Shown here in pieces: positions 49,324 to 57,329 of a DNA stretch of 64,000 bases. The translations under genes and the position numbers were made by a program. Every line of letters begins with the position of its first letter. Position 1 is the first letter of the stretch. Origin of the DNA: Nocardia speluncae NBRC 108251 (GTDB lineage Bacteria; Actinomycetota; Actinomycetes; Mycobacteriales; Mycobacteriaceae); contig NZ_BDBZ01000021.1 in the NCBI RefSeq assembly GCF_001613245.1, positions 62,001-126,000 of the forward strand. The letters are read 5' to 3'. The notes below the pieces were generated by a model. The model saw only the letters and a program-made list of their open reading frames with translations, was not told the DNA's origin and ran no database searches.

Positions 49324-50898
49324 GTGCTCCGTTCACCTGCCGTTTACGATGAGCGGGTGCTGGTCGAAAACCCGAATATGGGAGCTGGAGCCGCGGTGCG
49401 AAGACCTGCGCCGCGCTGGGGGGTTCGGGTGTTCGCGCACCGCCGGGTTCGGGTGTTCGCCGTGCTCGTGGTGCCGGTCCTGCTGGTGGCGTTGCAGGGG
49501 GTGGCGTTGTGGCGGGGGTACGAGGGGCCGCTGGAGAGTTTGTTCCGCGATTACGTCGGAACCCCCAAGTCGATGACCGTGCCCTGGGCGGGTCTGGTTC
49601 TTGCGCTGGTCGGGATCGGGAACAAGCACCGGGTGATCGCGCTTGCGGCGGCCGTGGGGATCGATCTTGTCTATGCGGGGGTGCGGTTGGCGCTGGGGGG
49701 CCCGTTCACCGTCGGTAACGGTCCCGTAGTGGTTCTCACCGGGCTGGCGGTAGTGGCCTGGTGGCGCTGGTCGGGTCGGCAGCGGCGGACCGCATTGCAT
49801 GCGGCGGCGCTGGGCGCGCTGCTGATCCTGGCGACCAAGGTCGGCGATGTCTGGTTGCACATCACGGTGGATCTGCGGCCGCACGTGCTGGACCAGTATG
49901 TGATGCTCGCCGACCACGCCCTCGGCGATCCGGCCTGGGTGATGGGCCGGGTGCTGGAGGTAGCGGGCCCGATTCCCGAAGCCGTCCTGCACTGGGTGTA
50001 CATCGAATTGCCCGCGGCGGCGATCCTGGTGGCGGTATGGCAGCTGCGCGCGGTAGCGGACGGTGGCCGGTGGCCGAACCACTATCTGGTGCGCACCTTC
50101 CTGGTGCTGGGGCTGGTGGGTCCCCTGGTGTACGTCCTGTTTCCGGTGGTCGGGCCGATGTTCGTCTACGGCGTGGACGGTAACGGTTTTCAGGTGGGCA
50201 ACTTCTGGCCCGAGGTGGTGCCGCCGCTGGATCGGAGTCCGCAGGCCCTGCCCTTCTCCGATCTGGCCCCGCGCAACTGCATGCCTTCGATGCACACCGC
50301 GTGGGCGTTGGCACTGTTCCTGCACACGCGCCGGCGGGCCGACGGCACCCTGGCCCCCACCTGGTTGCGCTGGGGTGGCACGTTCTGGCTGCTGTGCACC
50401 CTGACCGCGACCCTGGGCTTCGGTTACCACTACGGCGTCGACCTGGTCGCCGGTGCGGTGCTCTGCCTGACGGTGGAGTCGGCGCTGCGCGAACCCGAAC
50501 GCGGCTGGGGCTGGTTCCGGGTTCGCCTGGTAGGTGGCGGGGTGCTGGTTCTGCTGGCTCTGCTGCTCGGGTACCGATATCTCGCGGTGCACATGGCCGA
50601 CCATCCGGTGGTGGCGGGATCGATCGTGCTGGCCCTGCTGGCAGCGGTGGCCGCTGGTTTCCACGTGACCTGGTTCGCCCGCCGCCGTACGGGTGTGCCC
50701 TTGGCCGCCGGCTCGGACGTGGCGGGTACGGATAAGTTCCTGACTGCTCCGGCCACCACCGAGATCTGCCGCCCGGCAGCGGTATCGCTGCGGAAGCAAG
50801 TCTCCACCGTTCGGGAGGGCACAGTCGACGTGCCGCCGGAGAGCGCCGCCGCGGGCCGGATGGCCGGGCTGCCGGGCGAACCCGTCGAATCACGCTGA
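49324..50898 (+). CDS. PAP2-family (inositolphosphotransferase/Aur1-like) membrane protein
   Basis: A 524-residue polytopic protein, about ten helices. The PAP2 phosphatase/phosphotransferase motifs are CMPSMHTAWALALFLHTR (~318-335) and GFGYHYGVDLVAG (~366-378), supplying the two catalytic histidines and the Asp. The C-terminal ~70 residues are a soluble Thr/Ala/Pro-rich tail. Such proteins act on lipid phosphates or transfer phospho-head-groups in the membrane. Start uncertain: GTG 49324, GTG 49357 or ATG 49378. It begins 100 bp past the insertion's right end. Confidence 0.82.
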   Translation: MLRSPAVYDERVLVENPNMGAGAAVRRPAPRWGVRVFAHRRVRVFAVLVVPVLLVALQGVALWRGYEGPLESLFRDYVGTPKSMTVPWAGLVLALVGIGNKHRVIALAAAVGIDLVYAGVRLALGGPFTVGNGPVVVLTGLAVVAWWRWSGRQRRTALHAAALGALLILATKVGDVWLHITVDLRPHVLDQYVMLADHALGDPAWVMGRVLEVAGPIPEAVLHWVYIELPAAAILVAVWQLRAVADGGRWPNHYLVRTFLVLGLVGPLVYVLFPVVGPMFVYGVDGNGFQVGNFWPEVVPPLDRSPQALPFSDLAPRNCMPSMHTAWALALFLHTRRRADGTLAPTWLRWGGTFWLLCTLTATLGFGYHYGVDLVAGAVLCLTVESALREPERGWGWFRVRLVGGGVLVLLALLLGYRYLAVHMADHPVVAGSIVLALLAAVAAGFHVTWFARRRTGVPLAAGSDVAGTDKFLTAPATTEICRPAAVSLRKQVSTVREGTVDVPPESAAAGRMAGLPGEPVESR

Positions 50899-50943
50899 CC
50901 GGGTTCGGGTGCTTCGACGCGGCCGGGCAGGGGCTCTCACCTG

Positions 50944-51282
50944 TTACTCGTCCAGTTTGTCGCCGAGCTCGTCGACCACCAGCAGGTCGGCCCGGTACCG
51001 CCGTTCCCGGTAGGCGGTGCGGCCGATGAGGTGGGCTATCACCGGGGCGGTGAGCAGGGTGAACAGGCCCACGAGTACCAGCATCCAGACGTTCGGGTCG
51101 TCGTAGACCCGCAGACAGGTTCCCGCGAGTACCAGGTTGAGGCCGATCACCTGGGGTTTGGTGGCGGCGTGCATTCGCAGCAGGGTGTCGGGGAAGCGGA
51201 CGATCCCGATCGCCGCCGTGAGTGCCAGCAGCGCACCGAGGATGATCAGCGTGCCCGACAGCCAGTTCAGTACCGTGCTCAT
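50944..51282 (-). CDS. mrpG: Mrp antiporter subunit G
   Basis: A 112-residue MnhG/MrpG protein with three helices: LSGTLIILGALLALTAAIGIVRFPDTLLRMHAATKPQVIGLNLVLAG is the family signature (RFPD, RMHAATK), followed by VWMLVLVGLFTLLTAPVIAHLIG. Last gene of the operon, ATGA-coupled to mrpF. Confidence 0.93.
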   Translation of the reverse strand: MSTVLNWLSGTLIILGALLALTAAIGIVRFPDTLLRMHAATKPQVIGLNLVLAGTCLRVYDDPNVWMLVLVGLFTLLTAPVIAHLIGRTAYRERRYRADLLVVDELGDKLDE

Positions 51283-51539
51283 CGGTCGTCCCGGACCCGG
51301 TAGCGGGTGACGGCCGCAGACCCCAGGAAACCGACCAGGGAAAGCGCGACGATGGCGGGCACCACGGAGGTGTCGCGACTGTAGGCGGCCCATACCGCCA
51401 GACCGCAGATCGCCATCGCGATGATCGAGTCGATGCCGACCACCCGGTCGAGTGTGCCGGGACCGGCGAGGATCCGGTATCCGGTGATCAATGCGGCCGC
51501 CGAGAGCAGGACGCCGGCCACTACGGCTACGACGATCAC
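51279..51539 (-). CDS. mrpF: Mrp antiporter subunit F
   Basis: An 86-residue three-helix MrpF protein (GYRILAGPGTLDRVVGIDSIIAMAICGLAVWAAYSRD) from GTG 51539. Contains the conserved GPxxxDRVxxxD segment. Overlaps mrpE and mrpG by 4 bases. Confidence 0.93.
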   Translation of the reverse strand: MIVVAVVAGVLLSAAALITGYRILAGPGTLDRVVGIDSIIAMAICGLAVWAAYSRDTSVVPAIVALSLVGFLGSAAVTRYRVRDDR

Positions 51540-52090
51540 GGCTTCACCTCCTGAGTGGGCAGCGGGGTTGCGCGGTTCTCGAGGCCCGCGATCAGCAGTG
51601 CTTCGATCTGCCGGATGGTGCGGTAGAAGTCGGTTACGGCCTTATCGCTGCCGACGTCGATGACGTGGACGTAGGCCACGCAACGCTCCCGGTCGATCTC
51701 GAGCACCATGGTGCCGGGGATCAGGTTCAGTAGGTTGGCGCACAACACCATGACGAAATCCGAGCGGAACGCGAACGCCACCTCCAGCACGCCCGATACG
51801 GGCGCCGGTCCGGGCCGCAACGCGAACCAGGCGAGCTGGAGACTCGATTCGACCGCCGAATAGACACTCACCCCCAGCAGTTTCAGCAGCGGCCATATTC
51901 GTAGCCGCCCGCGCACCGGGATCCGGGGCAGCGGCAGCGCCACCATGATCACCGTGCCGACCGCCAGACCCGCCAGGACGTTGGCCGCGCTGATCTGGCC
52001 CCAGAGCGCCACCCACACCACCATCAGCCAGGCCAGCACGCCGAGGCGATGGATGTTGTCGCGGCTGAGCGCCAGCCGCAGCCGGGTCAT
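51536..52090 (-). CDS. mrpE: Mrp antiporter subunit E
   Basis: A 184-residue MrpE protein: membrane helices LGVLAWLMVVWVALWG and ANVLAGLAVGTVIMVALPLP, then a cytoplasmic domain with SDFVMVLCANLLNLIPGTMVLEID and VHVIDVGS, matching the family. ATG 52090 overlaps the mrpD stop. Confidence 0.93.
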   Translation of the reverse strand: MTRLRLALSRDNIHRLGVLAWLMVVWVALWGQISAANVLAGLAVGTVIMVALPLPRIPVRGRLRIWPLLKLLGVSVYSAVESSLQLAWFALRPGPAPVSGVLEVAFAFRSDFVMVLCANLLNLIPGTMVLEIDRERCVAYVHVIDVGSDKAVTDFYRTIRQIEALLIAGLENRATPLPTQEVKP

Positions 52091-53682
52091 TTCGTGCCCC
52101 CGCCGAGGACGGCGCCGATATAGATCCCGCGGTCCAATAGTTCGGTGGCGGAGCGGTCGGCGATACCCATTACCGGTCCGGCCCAGACCGTGAGCGCGAC
52201 ACCCACCGCGACCAGCGCGGCGGTCGGCAGCACCATCATGGCGGGCAGCCGGCCGGGGTCGGTGCGTTCGTCGTAGAGCATGTCGGTGTTGTCTTCGACC
52301 AGTGAGGGCAGTGTCGCGGATACCAGATGGCCGTCCGGTGCCTGTTCCCGTGGCCGCCAGAACGCCTTGCTCCACACCCGCGCCATCACGTACAGCGTGA
52401 GCAGGCTGGTCACCACCGAGCCGGCTACGAGAATCCAGGCCAGCACGCTGCCGTCCTGGGCGCCCGCCTGTAGCAGCGCGACCTTTCCGATGAATCCGGA
52501 GAACGGGGGTATGCCACCGAGGTTGAGTGCCGGTATCAGGAACAGCCCGGCCAGTATCGGGCTCGCCGCCGCCATTCCGCCGACCCGGCGCAGCGAGGTG
52601 GAACCGGCTTGGCGTTCGATCAGACCGGCCACCAGGAACAGCGCCGTCTGCACGAGAATATGGTGCGCGATGTAGTACACGGTGCCGGCCAAGCCGATCT
52701 TGCTCGCGATCCCTACACCGAACATCATGTAGCCGATATGGCTGATCAGCGTGAACGACAGCAGCCGGCGGATATCGTTCTGCGCGATGGCGCCGAATAT
52801 GCCGATCAGCATTGTGAGCAGGCCGGTGATCAGCAGCAGGTTGTCGAAGCCGCCGTCGGGGAACAGCAGAGTCTGGGTGCGCACGATGGCATAGACACCC
52901 ACCTTCGTGAGCAGGCCGGCGAAGACCGCGGTGACCGGTGCGGGCGCGGTGGGGTAGGAGTCGGGCAGCCAGTTGGACAGCGGGAACACCGCCGCCTTGA
53001 TGCCGAACGCGACGAGCAGGACGGCGTAGACCGCCTGGCGGATACCGTCGGGAACGGTATCCATCCGCATGGCCAGTTGCGCGAGATTCAGCGTGCCGGT
53101 GGCTCCGTAGACGACGGCGATACCGATCAGGAAGATCAGTGACGACACCATCGACACCATCACATACGACACACCTGCCCGGATGCGTTCGGCGGTGGCG
53201 CCCAGGGTCAGCAAGACGAACGAGGCCACCAGCAGGATTTCGAAGCCGACGAACAGGTTGAACAGGTCGCCGGCCAGGAAGGCCATCGAGACACCGCCGT
53301 TGAGCACCAGATAGGTGGGCCAGAAGATCGACGTCGGCTGACGCACCGAGCTGTCACCGATATTCTGCCCGGCGCCGTAGGCGGCGACAGCGAGCAGCAC
53401 GATCTGCGACACCAGCAGCATCGCGGCCGACAGCCGGTCCACCACGATGGTGATACCGATCGGCGTCTCCCAGCCGCCGACCTGGACCGCGACCGTACCG
53501 TCGCGGTCTGCCAGGAACAGCAGGAGGGCGCACACCACCACGGCGGCGGTGAGCGCGACCATGACCACGACCCGCTGGAAGCGGGGCCGGCGGCCGACGA
53601 TCAGGGTTGCGGCGGCGGTGAGCAGCGGGATGAGCACCGGCAGCGGTGCCAGGACGGGAAGCAAGGTCTGCGGCAGGGTCAT
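52087..53682 (-). CDS. mrpD: Mrp antiporter subunit D
   Basis: A 531-residue proton-pumping-oxidoreductase-type subunit (NuoN/MrpD family) with ~14 helices. AGDLFNLFVGFEILLVASFVLLTLGA contains the functional Glu in the F-E-I motif, and KAAVFPLSNWLPDSYPTAPAPVTAVFAGLLTKVGVYAI the conserved lysine region. Part of the seven-protein Na+/H+ antiporter. Confidence 0.95.
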   Translation of the reverse strand: MTLPQTLLPVLAPLPVLIPLLTAAATLIVGRRPRFQRVVVMVALTAAVVVCALLLFLADRDGTVAVQVGGWETPIGITIVVDRLSAAMLLVSQIVLLAVAAYGAGQNIGDSSVRQPTSIFWPTYLVLNGGVSMAFLAGDLFNLFVGFEILLVASFVLLTLGATAERIRAGVSYVMVSMVSSLIFLIGIAVVYGATGTLNLAQLAMRMDTVPDGIRQAVYAVLLVAFGIKAAVFPLSNWLPDSYPTAPAPVTAVFAGLLTKVGVYAIVRTQTLLFPDGGFDNLLLITGLLTMLIGIFGAIAQNDIRRLLSFTLISHIGYMMFGVGIASKIGLAGTVYYIAHHILVQTALFLVAGLIERQAGSTSLRRVGGMAAASPILAGLFLIPALNLGGIPPFSGFIGKVALLQAGAQDGSVLAWILVAGSVVTSLLTLYVMARVWSKAFWRPREQAPDGHLVSATLPSLVEDNTDMLYDERTDPGRLPAMMVLPTAALVAVGVALTVWAGPVMGIADRSATELLDRGIYIGAVLGGGTK

Positions 53683-54059
53683 TCTTCGGGTTCCTCACGC
53701 TCGCGCTCCGCGATCCCGACATCCTCCGGGTCGTTCTCGACTTTTTCGCTGGTGGTCAGGATGTAGGAGCGGTACGCAAGGGCCAGGACGAACGCCGCGA
53801 CACCCATCGTGATGACGATGGCGGTCAGGATCAGGGCCTGCGCGAGGGGGTCGGCCATGGTGTCGCGCACGGTATCGGTCGCGCCTTGGATCGGCGCCGC
53901 ACCGTCCGGGCCGCCCATGGTGAGGATGAGCAGGTTTACGGCGTTGCCGACCAGGAGGATGCCGAGCAGCATCTTCGTGACCGTACGTTCGAGCAGCAGG
54001 TAGACGCCGCAGGCGACCAGGACTCCGACGACGGTCAGCAGGGTGAGGTTCGCGCTCAT
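53679..54059 (-). CDS. mrpC: Mrp antiporter subunit C
   Basis: A 126-residue NuoK-like MrpC with three helices (LTLLTVVGVLVACGVYLLLERTVTKMLLGILLVGNAVNLLIL; DPLAQALILTAIVITMGVAAFVLALAYR) and an acidic cytoplasmic tail. Four-base overlaps with mrpA and mrpD. Confidence 0.93.
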   Translation of the reverse strand: MSANLTLLTVVGVLVACGVYLLLERTVTKMLLGILLVGNAVNLLILTMGGPDGAAPIQGATDTVRDTMADPLAQALILTAIVITMGVAAFVLALAYRSYILTTSEKVENDPEDVGIAEREREEPEE

Positions 54060-56842
54060 GCTTGCACCAGCTCGTCGTCCAGGCGCGCCCCGAGGCTGCG
54101 CAGTACGTCCAGGACCAGCCCGACCACGATCAGATAGACACCGAGGTCGAAGAACAGCGAGGTCACCAGCTTGACGTGGCCGAGTAGCGGAACCGTGGCC
54201 TCCAGGATTACCGAGTGCAACGGTGGCGCGCCGAACAGCAGCGGAACGGTGGCCGTTCCGGCGGCCAGGATCAGACCGGCGCCCAGCAGATGGCCGGCGT
54301 CGACGGGCAGCGCCTCACCGAGTTCGTACTGTCCGCCCGCCAGATAGCGCAGGACCAGCGCGAGGCCGGCGATGAGCCCGCCGGCGAAACCGCCACCGGG
54401 GGCGTTGTGACCGGAGAAGAAGAAGTAGACCGACAGCACCATCATCGTCGGGAACACCAGCCTGGTGGTGATCTGCAGGACCATCGACCGGTCCCGCCGG
54501 TCCACCAGTCGGCCGGCGGGCAGCCAGCCCACCTTCCCGGGGAGGTAGTTCGGTGCGTCGGCCGCCCGCGGCGGCAGGCCGAACCGGCGGCTGCGGAACA
54601 CCAGCGATGCCACGCCGGTGGCGGCCACCAGCAGCACCGATATCTCGCCGAGGGTGTCCCAGGCGCGGATATCGACCAGCAGCACGTTGACGGCGTTTTT
54701 ACCGCCGCCGAATTCGTAGGCGGCCGCGGGGATCCTTTCCCAGATCGGCTCGGTGCTGCGGGCGGCCGTGGCGAACGCCGCCAGCACCGGCACCGTGATA
54801 CCGGCGGCGACGGCGATCGCGGCCCGGCCGACCTGGAAGCCGGTCTGCTGTTCCGGCCCGATCTCGGCCGGGAAGGCCCGCAGCACCAGAACGAAGGCCA
54901 CCAGTGTCAGCGTTTCCACCAGGAACTGGGTCAGGGCGAGATCGGGTGCGCCGTGCAGGGCGAAGATCACGCCACAGCCGTAGCCGGTGAGCCCGACCAC
55001 CAGCACACTGGCCAGGCGATTTCGCAGCACCGTGGCGCCCAGCGCCATGGCGATCATGATCGCGCCGATCACCAGTTGCAGTGGCCGGTCCCAAAGCCGC
55101 AGCTCGACCCCCGTACGGGTGCCGAGGGCCAGCACGGTCGCCGGGAGGATCACCAGGGTGCCCAGGATGATTGCCTGGTTCAGCGGCAGCGAACCGCGTT
55201 GCACTGAACCTGTCATCCGCAGTGAAACCCGGTCCATGGCGCGTAGCGCGGCGTCGTAACCGCGGTCGGCGTTCCCGAGCAGGGTCATCGTTTGACCGAA
55301 CCAGTCCCGCCGGACGAAGAACAGCGCGCCCACGGCGATGATCACCACGGTGAGCAGCAGCGGCAAGGTCAGGCCGTGCCACAGTTGCAGATGTGCGGTC
55401 AGCGCGCCGGGCAGAGTTGCCGCGTACGGGGCGAGCAGGCCGTCCACCCAGGGCGCGGCGAGCCCGGCGCCGAGCGAGCCCAGCGCGAGCAGGGCCGGTA
55501 CGGCGATCAGCGCGACCCCGGGCGCGTGCCAGTCCGGGACCCGGACGCCGCTCTTGTCGGCGAAAGCACCCCAGAGGAAGCGTGCACTGTAGGCGACGGT
55601 GAGCATCGAACCCAGCACCAGGCCCGCGCAGAGCAGGATCCGGCCGGTACTGCTCAGCGGCTCCGCGTCCAGGACAGCGCCGAGCGCGGATTCCTTCGCT
55701 ACGAAGCCCCAGAGCGGCGGTATCCCCGCCATGCTCAGCGCGGCCAGGGTCGCGGTCGCGAACAGTATCGGCGCGCGGCGGCCGAGCCCGGACAGTTCGC
55801 CGATTTCCCGCGTGCCCGCACCGTGGTCGATGATGCCGACGACGAGGAACAAACAGGCCTTGAACAGGGCGTGCGCGACGATGAGTGCGATACCGGCGAG
55901 CGCGGCGTCGGGTGTGCCGAGGCCGACCATGATCACCAGGAAGCCCAGCTGGCTGACAGTGCCGAAGGCAAGGACCAGTTTCAGGTCGGTGACTTGCATG
56001 GCGCGCAGGCCCGCCAGCAACATCGAGGCAAGGCCGAGGGTGAGAATCAACGGCCGCCAGATCGGTTCGTCGGCGAATGCGGGCGCGAGCCGGGCGATCA
56101 GGTACACACCGGCCTTCACCATGGCCGCGGCGTGCAGGTAAGCACTGACCGGGGTCGGCGCGGCCATCGCGCCGGGCAGCCAGAAATGCAGCGGGACGAT
56201 GGCCGATTTGCTGAGCGCGCCGATCAGTACCAGCACCAGCCCGACCTGCACAGCGATCCCGCCCGGCGATTCCCGTGCGAGCAGGTCGGAGAGCAGATAG
56301 CTGTCGTACGCCTCGCCGAGGACGACGATGCCGCCGAGCATGGCCAGCCCACCCGCGCCGGTGACCAGCAGCGCCTGGAGCGCGGCCCGGCGCCCGGCCG
56401 CACTGTCGGAGTTGTGCCCGACCAGCAGGAAGGAGAGCACCGTGGTGATCTCCCAGAAGACGAAGAGCAGCAGCATGTTATCGCTGGTGACCAGCCCGAA
56501 CATGGCTCCGGCGAACGCGACCAGCCAGGCGGCGAAGGAACCAAGTTTCGGTTCGTCGTCGTCGAAGTATCGGGCGCAGTAGGCGAGTACGAGCGCGCCG
56601 ATACCCAGGACCAGCGCGCTCATCACGGTGGCGAGGGAGTCGAACCGCAGCTGCAGCGAAAGGTTGATGGTGGGCGCCCAGGGGTAGTCCACCTGCTGGA
56701 CGTCGTTCCATCCCGCGATCACCCACAGCAGGGATAACAGCGGCACCAGTGCGAGCGGATAGAACGCGTTACGCCCTACTGCTCGCACGGCTACGGGCGC
56801 GACAAGCGCGGCGAGGGCGTGCGCGAGCAGGATGGCGAGCAA
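54056..56842 (-). CDS. mrpA: Mrp antiporter subunit A fused to subunit B
   Basis: A 928-residue protein. Residues ~1-760 are MrpA: NuoL-type helices with VFWEITTVLSFLLVGHNSDS (key Glu) and KSAIVPLHFWLPGAMAAPTPVSAYLHAAAMVKAGVYL (key Lys). The C-terminal ~150 residues (VFPTMMVLSVYFFFSGHNAPGGGFAGGLIAG) are the MnhB/MrpB domain, so A and B are fused as in other actinobacteria. It starts at TTG 56842, supported by GGAGG at 7-8 bases spacing. First gene of the mrpABCDEFG operon, which exports Na+ and supports pH homeostasis. Confidence 0.93.
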   Translation of the reverse strand: MLAILLAHALAALVAPVAVRAVGRNAFYPLALVPLLSLLWVIAGWNDVQQVDYPWAPTINLSLQLRFDSLATVMSALVLGIGALVLAYCARYFDDDEPKLGSFAAWLVAFAGAMFGLVTSDNMLLLFVFWEITTVLSFLLVGHNSDSAAGRRAALQALLVTGAGGLAMLGGIVVLGEAYDSYLLSDLLARESPGGIAVQVGLVLVLIGALSKSAIVPLHFWLPGAMAAPTPVSAYLHAAAMVKAGVYLIARLAPAFADEPIWRPLILTLGLASMLLAGLRAMQVTDLKLVLAFGTVSQLGFLVIMVGLGTPDAALAGIALIVAHALFKACLFLVVGIIDHGAGTREIGELSGLGRRAPILFATATLAALSMAGIPPLWGFVAKESALGAVLDAEPLSSTGRILLCAGLVLGSMLTVAYSARFLWGAFADKSGVRVPDWHAPGVALIAVPALLALGSLGAGLAAPWVDGLLAPYAATLPGALTAHLQLWHGLTLPLLLTVVIIAVGALFFVRRDWFGQTMTLLGNADRGYDAALRAMDRVSLRMTGSVQRGSLPLNQAIILGTLVILPATVLALGTRTGVELRLWDRPLQLVIGAIMIAMALGATVLRNRLASVLVVGLTGYGCGVIFALHGAPDLALTQFLVETLTLVAFVLVLRAFPAEIGPEQQTGFQVGRAAIAVAAGITVPVLAAFATAARSTEPIWERIPAAAYEFGGGKNAVNVLLVDIRAWDTLGEISVLLVAATGVASLVFRSRRFGLPPRAADAPNYLPGKVGWLPAGRLVDRRDRSMVLQITTRLVFPTMMVLSVYFFFSGHNAPGGGFAGGLIAGLALVLRYLAGGQYELGEALPVDAGHLLGAGLILAAGTATVPLLFGAPPLHSVILEATVPLLGHVKLVTSLFFDLGVYLIVVGLVLDVLRSLGARLDDELVQA

Positions 56843-57329
56843 GCGTTACCTCCGTCGGAATCAGGGGCGGCGGGGTATTGCGCGCTCATCATATGCGAGC
56901 ACGAACTGGCACAAATCGTACAGGTATGCGGACCTCGGTCCGTATCCGGCTACCGTTCGGCAACGATTTGTGCAGGTCAGGCATAACGGAAGGGCTCCGC
57001 TGCGACCGGGGCCGCAGTGACGCCGGCCCCGGCTGTCACCGTCGTCCGGCGGCCTGCTCATCGGCTCGGGCGGCACCCGCCCACGCGCACCGCGCCGTCC
57101 GGCGTAACCATCGAGAATTCCTCGGCCCGGCTCGGCCCAGAGTGAGTCGGCTCGGGCCGAGCCGCGCATCGGTGCCGGTGGTGTTTCCGGTGCCGAGCCG
57201 AGGGCGTCGCGGGTTGGAACGGGGCACGTGTCCCTCGCACCCGTGCGAATCCATCGGGTCGGCTAGAGGTCGTGAACTCGGGGCAGCGAAACGTGCGGCG
57301 CCGAAGCAGTCGGGAACCGCAGGAAGTAC
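56843..57329. other. intergenic region upstream of mrp operon, with inverted repeats
   Basis: About 490 bases. GCACAAATCGT (56909-56919) and its exact reverse complement ACGATTTGTGC (56963-56973) flank an AT-richer stretch and probably belong to the mrp promoter region. A GC-rich palindrome CGGCTCGGGCCGAGCCG (57148-57164) lies nearer the AAA gene and may be a terminator for it. No gene seen. Confidence 0.55.

Noticed and set aside
49333..50799. 488-codon minus-strand frame over the PAP2 gene
   Set aside because: His/Gln/Arg/Pro-rich low-complexity translation; the plus strand carries the PAP2 motifs and membrane helices.
54215..56737. Long plus-strand open frames of 330 and 481 codons across mrpA
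   Set aside because: They are antisense to mrpA, Gln/Glu/Arg/Gly-rich without any domain, and arise from GC-rich codon bias. The minus-strand gene has clear Mrp motifs.
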